The notes under the pieces were generated by a model. It was not told the DNA's origin. It saw only the letters and a program-made list of their open reading frames with translations, and ran no database searches. Shown piece by piece: positions 54,990 through 62,007 of a DNA stretch of 64,000 nt. This DNA is from Microbacterium paulum (GTDB lineage: Bacteria; Actinomycetota; Actinomycetes; Actinomycetales; Microbacteriaceae), in the NCBI RefSeq assembly GCF_015707995.1, contig NZ_JAAGRY010000002.1, positions 1 to 64,000 of the forward strand, given 5' to 3'. A program made the position numbers and the translations under genes. Positions within the stretch are counted from its first letter, which is position 1. The number at the start of each line of letters is the position of its first letter.

Positions 54990-55547
54990 TCAGGCCTGCG
55001 CGATGTCGATCGAGCTGATGACGACGGGCTCGACGGGACGGTCGCCCGCGCCCGTGCGAACGGCGGCGATCTCGTCGACGACGGCCTTCGAGGCGTCGTC
55101 GGCGACGGCGCCGAAGATCGTGTGCTTGCCCTGCAGCCACGGGGTCGGGTCGGTCGTGATGAAGAACTGCGACCCGTTCGTACCCTCGGCCTTGCCGGTG
55201 ATGGCGTTGCGGCGCAGACCCGCGTTGGCCATCGCGAGGATGTAGGGCTCGTTGAAGTTCAGCTCGGGGCTGATCTCGTCGTCGAAGTTGTAACCGGGGC
55301 CGCCGACGCCCTGACCGAGCGGGTCGCCGCCCTGGATCATGAAGTTCGGGATGATCCGGTGGAAGATGACGTCGGTGTAAAGGGGGCCCTCGCCGGGCTT
55401 TCCGGTGGCCGGGTCGGTCCACGCCTGCGAGCCGTCGGCGAGACCGGTGAAGTTCGCGACGGTGCGGGGGGCCTGGTCTCCGAAGAGGTTGACGACGATG
55501 TCGCCGTGGTTCGTGTGGATGGTCGCTACGGCGGTGTGGATCGTCAT
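54990..55547 (-). CDS. ppiA: Peptidyl-prolyl isomerase (cyclophilin type)
   Basis: The 185-residue cyclophilin begins TIHTAVATIHTNHGDIVVNLFGDQAPRTVANF and has the active-site blocks FHRIIPNFMIQGGDP, GTNGSQFFIT and HTIFGAV. It is cytoplasmic, with no signal peptide. ATG 55547 is chosen by family alignment; ATG 55556 in the same frame is equally well placed for the AGGTGG ribosome site. Confidence 0.92.
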   Translation of the reverse strand: MTIHTAVATIHTNHGDIVVNLFGDQAPRTVANFTGLADGSQAWTDPATGKPGEGPLYTDVIFHRIIPNFMIQGGDPLGQGVGGPGYNFDDEISPELNFNEPYILAMANAGLRRNAITGKAEGTNGSQFFITTDPTPWLQGKHTIFGAVADDASKAVVDEIAAVRTGAGDRPVEPVVISSIDIAQA

Positions 55548-55635
55548 GCTGAACATTCTCCCACCTGTCAAGGCCTTTCGTGCCCTGCGTGGTCTGGCAA
55601 GATGGTGACAAACGACCCGGATCAGGGAGGGCCCC

Positions 55636-56211
55636 GTGAGCCTCAGCCGCAAGCGCAAGAAGGAACTCCGCAAGCTTCAGGACCAGGCGACCACGCTGTG
55701 GGAGTCTCAGCAGGTTCTGCTCGGTCAGGCGGGTAACGTCGCCCGCGAGGCCGGACGCCAGCTCGGCAACTACAACCGCGAGCAGGTCGTGCCGACCGTG
55801 CAGCACACGTATGAGAAGTACGCGGCGCCGTATGTCGACGAGGGGGTCAAGACCTCGAAGAAGGTCTACAACGACAAGATCGTCCCCGCCGCCGGCGCTG
55901 TCATCGGCTCCGCGCTCTCGGTGTGGGATGCCGCCAACGAGAAGCGCAAAGACCTCGCCGCAGGCCGCGGGTTCACCTCGCTCGACGTGGGCAAATACCA
56001 GAAGAAGGCCGAGAAGTACGGCAAGAAGGCGGCTCGCCAGCTGACCGTGAGCAACACGCCGAAGAAGAAGAGCATGGGCGCGGGTGGCGTGATCGCCATC
56101 CTCCTCGGTGTCGCCGCCGCGGCGGGCGTCCTCTATGCCGCCTGGCAGACCCTGCGTGCCGACGACGAGCTGTGGGTGGCCGACGACCCGCTGCGCGCGC
56201 CGGATGCCTGA
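55636..56211 (+). CDS. Conserved hypothetical membrane-bound protein
   Basis: The 191-residue protein starts at GTG 55636 behind a GGGAGGG ribosome site. It has a basic N-terminus (SLSRKRKKELRKLQDQ), a long amphipathic/coiled-coil part (residues 20-110, with YEKYAAPYVDEGVKTSKKVYNDKI), and a C-terminal membrane helix (GGVIAILLGVAAAAGVLYAAW). The acidic tail is cytoplasmic or outer. I recognise it only as a protein often found near the cyclophilin in actinobacteria; function unknown. It overlaps the next gene by 8 bases. Confidence 0.7.
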   Translation: MSLSRKRKKELRKLQDQATTLWESQQVLLGQAGNVAREAGRQLGNYNREQVVPTVQHTYEKYAAPYVDEGVKTSKKVYNDKIVPAAGAVIGSALSVWDAANEKRKDLAAGRGFTSLDVGKYQKKAEKYGKKAARQLTVSNTPKKKSMGAGGVIAILLGVAAAAGVLYAAWQTLRADDELWVADDPLRAPDA

Positions 56212-56683
56212 TCCGCTCGATCGCGTTCGCACCGCCGCGGCCGCCCGTGGGCTCGACATCGAGCTGCGCGAGCGGCCGCAGGCGTCGAACCTGGCGGAGG
56301 CCGCGGCGTTGCTCGGCCTGCAACCGGCCGATATCGTCAAGACGCTCGTGGTCAAACGCGCCGACGACTCCTACCTGTTCGCCCTGATCCCGGGCGATCT
56401 GGCCATCTCATGGCCGAAGCTGCGCGCCGTCGTCGGGGTGAACAAGCTGCGCCTGCCCGAGCCCGAACTGGCACTCGCCGCGACCGGCTACGAGCGCGGC
56501 ACGATCACCGCCATCGGCAGTTCGACCGACTGGCCGGTCTATGCCGACGCGTCGATCACGGGTCGGCGCATCGCGATGGGCGCGGGCGCCCACGGGTACA
56601 GCTTGTTCGTCGACGCCGATGATCTCATCGCCGCGTACGGTGCAACGGTCGCCGACATCTCGCAGCCCGCCACACCCCGCTGA
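56204..56683 (+). CDS. YbaK/EbsC-family aminoacyl-tRNA deacylase
   Basis: The 159-residue protein has the family strand/helix order with ADIVKTLVVKRADDSYLFALIPGD, the GVNKLRLPEPELALAATGYERGTITAIG block and a C-terminal GAGAHGYSLFVD. The Lys in VKT is the catalytic or binding residue. Family members clear mischarged Cys-tRNA(Pro) or Ala-tRNA(Pro). ATG 56204 overlaps the upstream gene, so the two form a pair. Confidence 0.82.
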   Translation: MPDPLDRVRTAAAARGLDIELRERPQASNLAEAAALLGLQPADIVKTLVVKRADDSYLFALIPGDLAISWPKLRAVVGVNKLRLPEPELALAATGYERGTITAIGSSTDWPVYADASITGRRIAMGAGAHGYSLFVDADDLIAAYGATVADISQPATPR

Positions 56684-56700
56684 CGCGTGCGCCTGGGGGC

Positions 56701-57123
56701 TCAGAGCCCCGCCATCTCGATCCCGACGTCGACGAGCTGGGTGTGCTGGACCGCCGGCAGCTCGCCGAGCGCGAACCAGTCCGCTTCGTCGGTCGATCCG
56801 CCGACCTCGTTGCGCAGTCGACCGCCCGTGATGTGCGCGCGGTACACGATGCGCAGGGTGTGCAGCGGGGCATCCGCACCGGGTGTGATGCGCTGACGAG
56901 CGGGGATCACGCGCGAATGGATGCCGAGGAGCTCGTCGATCTCGATGCGGAACCCGGTCTCTTCGCGCAGCTCTCGCCGCACCGCGTCGGCCGGGTCTTC
57001 ACCGTCTTCGAGCCCACCACCGGGGAGGGTCCACGCCGCTCGACGGCCTTCGTGCCAGTGGGCGAGCAAAATACCCCGCTCCTCATCGAAGACGACGGCG
57101 TAGGCCGCGACACGCAGATCCAT
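56701..57123 (-). CDS. NUDIX hydrolase
   Basis: The 140-residue protein has the Nudix box GGLEDGEDPADAVRRELREETGF with REL and EExG metal ligands (residues 36-58). It cleaves a nucleoside-diphosphate-linked compound; the substrate is not visible. The ATG at 57123 is the natural start (DLRVAAYAVVFDEERG). The neighbours show no operon. Confidence 0.85.
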   Translation of the reverse strand: MDLRVAAYAVVFDEERGILLAHWHEGRRAAWTLPGGGLEDGEDPADAVRRELREETGFRIEIDELLGIHSRVIPARQRITPGADAPLHTLRIVYRAHITGGRLRNEVGGSTDEADWFALGELPAVQHTQLVDVGIEMAGL

Positions 57124-57281
57124 TTCCCGAGCCTACCGAACCGTGCCGACACGGCGACGTCTGCGCGTGTACCCCGAACTACATATAGGGAAACAAGAAG
57201 CCCGTCGATACGCTCGATCGGGTGGCAGATCTGCGCGTGGATGGGGACCATGGCTCGTGGCCGCAGGGATACGCCCTGGCG

Positions 57282-57731
57282 TCAGCGGTAATCGTCGGGC
57301 TCGCCGGGCACGCAAAGGGAGGTGCCAGAAACGTCGTACATCCCTGGGCCCGTGGAGAAGCTGATGCTCTGAATGGGGCCGCCGCTTCCGAAGACGACCG
57401 GGTCATTCTCGGAGTTGACCCGAGTTTCCATGCCGAGTGACCGCCAGTACTCCGCAACCTTCCGTGCCTCGGCGAGGCGGACGGAATCAGCGGGCGGGGC
57501 AGCGTAGGTATAGCCGAACTCCACACCGGCGCTGCAGCCCTGAGCCAACGAGACTTCGTCCTTCCACCCGTCGATATCGAGCAACGCGGCCGTGTCTTCG
57601 GCGATCTTGATCAGCGAGTCGCGTACTTGCTCCGGGGTCATCTGGCTCTCCCTTGCTCCACATCCCGTCAACGCAAGCGCGAAGGTCAGCAGGAAGACGG
57701 CAATCGCGCGAGACCGAGGGGTAGTTGACAC
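57282..57731 (-). CDS. Small lipoprotein of unknown function
   Basis: The 149-residue protein starts at GTG 57731 (GGAG seven bases upstream) with a lipoprotein signal: AVFLLTFALALTGC, lipid Cys at about residue 23. The mature part has EQVRDSLIKIAEDTAALLD, one C-terminal Cys that may pair with Cys in AQGCSAG, and no domain I recognise. The gene is chromosomal in style but lies at the edge of the mobile element. Confidence 0.7.
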   Translation of the reverse strand: MSTTPRSRAIAVFLLTFALALTGCGARESQMTPEQVRDSLIKIAEDTAALLDIDGWKDEVSLAQGCSAGVEFGYTYAAPPADSVRLAEARKVAEYWRSLGMETRVNSENDPVVFGSGGPIQSISFSTGPGMYDVSGTSLCVPGEPDDYR

Positions 57732-57867
57732 CTGATGCTCCGATGATCGCTTGCTGGAACGGGGTGAACCCGGCAGCATGCAGGTCCCACGTCATAGGCG
57801 TCGAGGCGGCGCGAGCGTGCGAAGCAATGCCATCGAGCGCGCCGGCATCCACCACCACGTCAGCCAC
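57730..57867 (-). pseudogene. Short coding fragment upstream of the lipoprotein
   Basis: From GTG 57867, 6 bases after a TAGGCT box, a protein-like start MADVVVDAGALDGIASHARAA followed by DLHAAGFTPFQQ is read for about 46 codons; the frame then overlaps the lipoprotein gene and loses coding character. It may be a truncated helical protein or a short leader gene. Confidence is low. Confidence 0.35.
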
Positions 57868-58045
57868 CCGATGAGCCTAGCCAGGCAGCGGCGCGTCGCG
57901 CGTCCACCAAACGCGGACATCGAGCACGACACGGGTCGGTCGGGATCGATCTCGACCCCCGATGACGTGACGTTGTAAGCCAGCCCGAACATGCTCGCGT
58001 GAATCCTGCTCGAACAGGCATCCATGGCACGGCAAGCTCCAACAA
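57868..58045. other. Junction region with no gene
   Basis: Between the last chromosomal fragment and the first hairpin of the mobile element I see no gene. No tRNA or obvious direct-repeat attachment site is visible. The integration boundary must lie here or slightly to the right. Confidence 0.4.
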
Positions 58046-58072
58046 AAAAATCCCCGCCGAACGGGGATTTTT
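58046..58072. terminator. Strong intrinsic terminator, bidirectional
   Basis: AAAAATCCCCG pairs with CGGGGATTTTT across CCGAA, giving A and T runs on both sides. It is the only classic rho-independent terminator with U-tracts in the window, and it marks the element edge. Confidence 0.8.
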
Positions 58073-58513
58073 GTGGAGGTAGCGCGACAGTGCTCTAACC
58101 TTGCCCCGACCCTCCAGTTGGCGGTCACGTTGCATCGAGCGATCCGACGTCGCCGCAGGCCAACGGTGGGGCCGGCCTCCTCTCGGCCGCTGCCGCGTCC
58201 GGTTCCGCGGTTGACGGCGGCGATGCTGGATGAGGCGGAGCGCCGCTACAAGTGCGGCGAGATTCTGCGGGTGATCGCTGACGATCTGGGCGTGAGTCGG
58301 CAGCGCCTCGCTGACCGGTTGCGGGATCGAGGCGTGCGACTGCGCCGCGAGAAGCCATCATCGGGAGAGGTTCTCGAAATGTGCCGCCGTTACGAGCAGG
58401 GCGAGTCGCTGGCCAGGGTCGGCGAGCGGCTGGGTTTCAACGCGAGCACGGTCCGGACGAACCTGCTTCGTGCGGGTGTCTCGCTTCGTGATCCGCACGG
58501 GCGGGAACGGTAG
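58073..58513 (+). CDS. Recombinase-like helix-turn-helix protein
   Basis: The protein is up to 146 residues from GTG 58073, but a start downstream (for example ATG 58223, giving 96 residues) is possible. It carries two HTH units: MLDEAERRYKCGEILRVIADDLGVSRQRLADRLRDRG and VLEMCRRYEQGESLARVGERLGFNASTVRTNLLRAG. Both are the type found at the C-terminus of serine resolvases/invertases, yet no catalytic domain is attached. It ends convergent to a gene for a resolvase catalytic domain. Confidence 0.6.
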   Translation: MEVARQCSNLAPTLQLAVTLHRAIRRRRRPTVGPASSRPLPRPVPRLTAAMLDEAERRYKCGEILRVIADDLGVSRQRLADRLRDRGVRLRREKPSSGEVLEMCRRYEQGESLARVGERLGFNASTVRTNLLRAGVSLRDPHGRER

Positions 58514-58525
58514 GCGAACAAGCAG

Positions 58526-58561
58526 AAGGATCCGCTCTCTTCCAGTCGAGAGCGGATCCTT
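58526..58561. terminator. Hairpin between convergent recombinase-type genes
   Basis: AAGGATCCGCTCTC (58526-58539) pairs perfectly with GAGAGCGGATCCTT (58548-58561), loop of 8. It can end transcription from both sides. Confidence 0.75.
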
Positions 58562-58579
58562 GGCGGTGGCGGTAACGGA

Positions 58580-58982
58580 TCAGTCCGTGGGGTCGCTACC
58601 ACCGGAGGGGAACGACCGCGGGGCCTCGGCATCGAGGTGTGCCTGCTTGACGGCGATCAGGTTTCTCCTCGACGGAGCTTGTCGTGCGGTCTTTGGTGAC
58701 GTGGATGTCGACTCCAGCGTCGTGGAGCTGCTGGACGACGGCGACGTGATCGGCGTACTTAGAGCCGAGCCGTGCAAGGTCGGTGACGATGAGCCCGGTC
58801 ACGTCCTGCCGCTCGACGGCATCGAGCATGTGACGCAGGCCGTGGCGACTGTGCCCGACGTCGGTGAAGACCTCGGTGACGGTCAGGCCGTGCTCGTCGG
58901 CGTAGCTGCGGCAGTCGGCTTCTTGCTGGTTCAGCCAGGCAGGGTTCTCCGCCGCGCTGTACCGGTAGGTGACTGCGTTCAT
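58580..58982 (-). pseudogene. Serine recombinase catalytic-domain protein, frameshifted
   Basis: From ATG 58982 the protein reads TYRYSAAENPAWLNQQEADCRSYADEHGLTV, DVGHSRHGLRHMLDAVERQDVTGLIVTDLARLGSKYADHVAVVQQL and DIHVTKD. This is a small-serine-recombinase N-terminal domain, with the candidate Ser in RYS and the Arg of DLARLG. At 58662-58664 a run of three A (minus strand) has one base too many: with two, the frame continues to SVEENLIAVKQAHLDAEAPRSF and stops at 58580, giving about 133 residues. As read, it instead runs to 58596 with a nonsense tail. There is no DNA-binding domain. Confidence 0.6.
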
Positions 58983-59386
58983 GATGCACCGCCGACCATG
59001 ACCGGAGCATCGTCCGGCGTGCCGCGCCCCTCGGCTTCACCGCGGACAGCGCGGCGTTGGGCGTGCTCGCGGTGCCGGGCACCGGCGAGGGCGATGAGGC
59101 TCATCGGGCCGAGCCAGAGCATCTTGAGCGCGTTCCACGCGCACAGCAGCACGACCAGGTGGAGCCAGCCGGGACTGCCCTGCTCGATGTGATCGCTCAG
59201 CAGCTTCACCGCTGCGATGTAGGGGGCGGCGAGCAGCATCGCCGGGACGCCCCATTTGAGTCCGCGGCGACTGTAGACGGCATCGCGGATGCGGTTCGTC
59301 GGGAAGAGCCGGCGGACCGGCTCCAGGTTCTGGGCGGTGTTCTCGCTCTGGCGCCAGCGGCGCCGCACGCGGTCGCTGAAGAACAT
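58979..59386 (-). CDS. Small two-helix membrane protein of the element
   Basis: This 135-residue protein starts at ATG 59386 with GGAG eight bases upstream. It has a basic cytoplasmic start (FFSDRVRRRWRQSENTAQNLEPVRRLFPTNRIRD), two helices (KWGVPAMLLAAPYIAAVKLL and GWLHLVVLLCAWNALKMLWLGPMSLIALA) and a charged tail. The stop overlaps the recombinase start by 4 bases. It resembles small membrane proteins of conjugative elements; function not known. Confidence 0.6.
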   Translation of the reverse strand: MFFSDRVRRRWRQSENTAQNLEPVRRLFPTNRIRDAVYSRRGLKWGVPAMLLAAPYIAAVKLLSDHIEQGSPGWLHLVVLLCAWNALKMLWLGPMSLIALAGARHREHAQRRAVRGEAEGRGTPDDAPVMVGGAS

Positions 59387-59647
59387 CGGTGGGTCTCCAT
59401 TCAACACGGTTCGAATGTTAGGAAGCGGCGTGTTGGTGGTGGCCCCGCGAAAGGGGTGGTCCCGGAGAACCCGACAGATTGGAAGCCTCCGCTTCGCCTT
59501 CCACTCTACGCCGGCGTGCGGACAAGAGGAACCCCCGACCCGGGAGGCCAGTCCGGTCCCATCGGCGCCAGGTGGCGTAGATTGACCGTCAGGAGCTCCT
59601 TGCTTCCCGTCAAGATGACCTTCACCCACGACTCGGCTCCCCGCAAG
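59387..59647. other. Gap with no gene
   Basis: About 260 bases between the minus-strand membrane-protein gene and the plus-strand promoter. No reading frame here looks coding. It probably holds the minus-strand promoter; a weak hairpin is possible near 59520-59560, but I see nothing firm. Confidence 0.4.
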
Positions 59648-59655
59648 TTGACGGA

Positions 59656-59688
59656 TTCTTGATAAGAACTGAAGTATCGTGCTACGCT
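59656..59688 (+). promoter_or_regulatory. Promoter of the unknown protein/ImmA operon
   Basis: TTGATA (59659-59664) and TACGCT (59683-59688), spacer 18, lie 10 bases before ATG 59699. A small perfect inverted repeat, TTCTT-GAT-AAGAA (59656-59668), overlaps the -35 and is a likely operator for the XRE protein of this operon. TTGACG at 59648 is another possible -35. Confidence 0.55.
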
Positions 59689-59698
59689 TCCACTGACG

Positions 59699-60463
59699 AT
59701 GGGAGACGACATGCGCGATGACGACCACCTTGACTGGCGTTCGGAGTTCACTCAGGAGGAGATCCAGACTCTGCGGTCTGCGATCCCGCAAGCCATTCAT
59801 CTCAGCCAGCAACGTTCGGCCCGAGCGCACACCGAGTACCAGGACCCGGACGGAGACCAGGATGTTTACGGCGTCGGGATGGCTCGTGGGGCTCAGAAGG
59901 AACTTCAGGCGCTCATCAATGCCCTGCCCTCCTACCATGAACAACGGGTTCCCGGTACGCGTCGGACGCTGACGTATGTCGGCAACAGCCTCGTCTTCCT
60001 TCAGCGCGTGGGCAAGAAGATGCCGCGCAATCATCGTCGCTACCGTCCGAGCTATCTCCCCGAGAAGCGGCGAGAGATGTTCGCTGCGGCCAGCAACACG
60101 AAGTACACCGAGCCTGGCGGCCTGTTCGAACTCCCGCCCAGCCACATCAATGAGGAAGACGACGTGGCCCGCCTGTCCGATGCGCTCGACATCGTCTCAG
60201 ATCCGAACGGCAAGGTGACGCTGTTCGTGCCGTATTACAGCAGCACGCCGTTCGGCGTCGGCACAATCTATTGGGCGCCAGCACGGCTCAACGGTCGACA
60301 CCTCGAATTCACCGATCCTGAGCGTCTGACCTACACGAAGGAACCGGCAGAAGCTCCGTCGGTACAGCAGAAGCCTCGTCTGGTCGGCGGCTTCGCCGAG
60401 GGAGATCGGCCTCGTACTCGGGCCAAGCTGCGCTCGCGTTCCGAGGAGAAGGAGGGTAGCTGA
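59699..60463 (+). CDS. Unknown protein paired with XRE-ImmA
   Basis: This 254-residue cytoplasmic protein is highly charged. Visible blocks are WRSEFTQEEIQTLRSAIPQAIHL, RTLTYVGNSLVFLQRVGKKMPRNHRRYRPSYLPEKRRE, and a C-terminal beta-rich part KVTLFVPYYSSTPFGVGTIYWAPARLNGRHLEF. The last 35 residues are basic and disordered. I do not recognise the family. The stop shares a base with the ImmA start (TGATG), so the two are made together. By analogy to operons where an XRE-ImmA protein neutralizes or regulates a partner, this could be a toxin, a repressor target or a sensor; there is no catalytic motif I can point to. Confidence 0.6.
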   Translation: MGDDMRDDDHLDWRSEFTQEEIQTLRSAIPQAIHLSQQRSARAHTEYQDPDGDQDVYGVGMARGAQKELQALINALPSYHEQRVPGTRRTLTYVGNSLVFLQRVGKKMPRNHRRYRPSYLPEKRREMFAAASNTKYTEPGGLFELPPSHINEEDDVARLSDALDIVSDPNGKVTLFVPYYSSTPFGVGTIYWAPARLNGRHLEFTDPERLTYTKEPAEAPSVQQKPRLVGGFAEGDRPRTRAKLRSRSEEKEGS

Positions 60464-61851
60464 TGCCAGAGCAAAGCCTGACCGATATTGCGCGCCTTTT
60501 TGATCCTGCCCGCCTGACTCAGGCGCGACGCATCTGCAAGATGAGTAAGACCGAACTCCATCGAGCGGTTGGAGTCTCTGCCGCCGCGATTGGTCAGTAC
60601 GAGCGTGGCGAAGTCAGACCGCGTGCAGAGACAATCGCAGCGCTGGCCGACGCCCTCAAAGTTCCAGCAGGTTTTTTCGCACATGGCCGTCCTCGCGCAC
60701 AAGTCGAGATCGCAGAAGCTTCATTCCGAAGGCTCCGATCGACCACTGTCAGTCAGCAGCAACAGGCCACTGCCTATGTCGAACAGGCGTGGGAGCTTAG
60801 CTGCTATCTCGAAGAGAGTGTCGAGTTCCCTGATATCGATCTGCCGGGCTGGGCGCAACCCGACTCGTTCGACGTGCCCGACCCGGTCACCGCGGCACGC
60901 GCTATGCGCGAGCATTGGCGGCTCGGTTTCGGCCCGATCCCTCATCTCGTTTATCAGCTAGAGCAGCACGGCATTCTCACGGTGTTCTTCTCAATGAAAG
61001 AAGAGGAGCTGGACGACAAGAGCCGTATCGATGCGTTCTCAACGATCGCCCTGCCGCGTCCTATGATCGTGCTCACACCGGATAAGGCCAATGATGTTAT
61101 GCGCCACCGATTCTCCGCGGCTCACGAACTGGGACACATCGTGCTGCATCACGGGCGTCAAGGAACTGACACCCAAATGGAGCGTCAAGCCGACGAGTTC
61201 GCGGCCGAGTTCCTCACGCCCCGTGATGTCATCTGCAACGAGCTTCCGAAGCGGGTTAACTTCAACCGGATCGAGGAGATCAGCGAATGGTGGGGCGTCT
61301 CGGTTCACTCATTGCTGTATCGCATGCGCGAGCTCGAAATCATTTCCGAGTCAACCACCAGGCGAGCCTACATAACGCTCAATAGCTTGCCGCGACGCTC
61401 ACGACCAATCCGAGACTTCCCTGGGGAGCAACCAGAGCTCCTCAAGAACGCCATCGAGCTTCTCGAAACTGTCGACGTGACCGTTGTCGATATCGCGCGC
61501 GACCTACAGTTCACCCCCAGACGTGTTCGGCAACTCGCGGGCATCGAGGATCCTCGGCCGAAGCTCTCGCTGGTGCCAACCCCAGACGACCGTCGAACCA
61601 CGACGGCGCCCCCCGACGACATAGGGGGGAACTCCGAGGAGGAAGGAGCCGACATGGCTCATCGCTCTGCAATCACAGGCCGCTACATCTCGAATGCCGC
61701 GGCCGCTCGTCATCCGAAGACGAGCGTTACCGAAACCGGAGGGAACAAGTCGAGCGGCACGCACAACCGCTCGGCGATCTCCGGCCGGTACATCTCGGGC
61801 GCTGCCGCTGCCCGTCACCCCAACACGAGCGTGACGGAGAAGGGAAAGTAG
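60463..61851 (+). CDS. XRE-ImmA/IrrE metallopeptidase with repeat tail
   Basis: The 462-residue protein has an XRE HTH (about residues 14-68: LTQARRICKMSKTELHRAVGVSAAAIGQYERGEVRP), an ImmA/IrrE zinc-peptidase domain with HELGH at residues 221-225 and a downstream MERQADEFAAEFLTP block giving the third ligand, and a winged region (VDIARDLQFTPRRVRQLAG). From residue 398 a separate-looking tail carries two 35-residue repeats: HRSAITGRYISNAAAARHPKTSVTE and NRSAISGRYISGAAAARHPNTSVTE. ImmA/IrrE proteins cleave a partner regulator on damage or induction in mobile elements and toxin-antitoxin systems. The target is unknown; the adjacent 254-residue protein is the first candidate. Confidence 0.8.
   Translation: MPEQSLTDIARLFDPARLTQARRICKMSKTELHRAVGVSAAAIGQYERGEVRPRAETIAALADALKVPAGFFAHGRPRAQVEIAEASFRRLRSTTVSQQQQATAYVEQAWELSCYLEESVEFPDIDLPGWAQPDSFDVPDPVTAARAMREHWRLGFGPIPHLVYQLEQHGILTVFFSMKEEELDDKSRIDAFSTIALPRPMIVLTPDKANDVMRHRFSAAHELGHIVLHHGRQGTDTQMERQADEFAAEFLTPRDVICNELPKRVNFNRIEEISEWWGVSVHSLLYRMRELEIISESTTRRAYITLNSLPRRSRPIRDFPGEQPELLKNAIELLETVDVTVVDIARDLQFTPRRVRQLAGIEDPRPKLSLVPTPDDRRTTTAPPDDIGGNSEEEGADMAHRSAITGRYISNAAAARHPKTSVTETGGNKSSGTHNRSAISGRYISGAAAARHPNTSVTEKGK
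61654..61851 (+). CDS. Possible nested small protein: RSA(I)TGRYIS repeat tail
   Basis: An in-frame ATG (61654) inside the ImmA gene follows a very strong ribosome site, GAGGAGGAAGGAG (61636-61648), at normal spacing. It would make a 65-residue protein that is exactly the two-repeat tail. I recall stand-alone small proteins of this RSAxTGRYV...TVTE type in actinobacteria and their phages, which would support an independent product; I have not been able to check. It is therefore either a fusion of a formerly separate gene or a truly nested one. Confidence 0.5.
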   Translation: MAHRSAITGRYISNAAAARHPKTSVTETGGNKSSGTHNRSAISGRYISGAAAARHPNTSVTEKGK

Positions 61852-61862
61852 GGCCGAACGAG

Positions 61863-61905
61863 AGAGGGCGGTCGATCTCCCTGGGACTGAGATCGACCGC
61901 CCTCT
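61863..61905. terminator. Terminator after the ImmA gene
   Basis: A perfect 17-base stem, 61863-61879 (AGAGGGCGGTCGATCTC) with 61889-61905, loop of 9. It separates the plus-strand ImmA operon from the minus-strand relaxase gene. Confidence 0.8.
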
Positions 61906-61963
61906 TCTCGTGCCACCCTAGCGTCAACTTCTTCGGCAACGACACAAGAACTCCAGAGACCTG

Positions 61964-62007
61964 CACCCCTCCTTCTCGCTTTCAACACCCCTCCTTCTCG
62001 CTTTCAA
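61964..62007. repeat. 22-base tandem repeat holding a ribosome site and the relaxase stop
   Basis: Two perfect 22-base copies (each with CACCCCTCCTTCTCGC). On the minus strand each reads TTGAAAGCGAGAAGGAGGGG, i.e. a strong ribosome site, and the upstream copy overlaps the TGA stop of the relaxase. A GTG at 61966 follows the second copy and opens a frame of 79 codons, but this runs through the terminator and the antisense of ImmA, so I do not accept it as a gene. A real gene beginning here was probably lost. Confidence 0.6.

Noticed and set aside
57487-57729. Continuation of the fragment starting at 57867
   Set aside because: This part overlaps the lipoprotein gene in another frame and has no coding character.
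57868-58045. tRNA-based attachment site at the left edge of the mobile element
   Set aside because: No cloverleaf or tRNA 3' end is visible there; the terminator hairpin alone does not define an attachment site.
61727-61966. A 79-codon minus-strand gene after the relaxase
   Set aside because: Although it has a strong ribosome site, the frame runs through a perfect terminator stem and into the antisense of ImmA, with no protein-like composition after about 40 codons.
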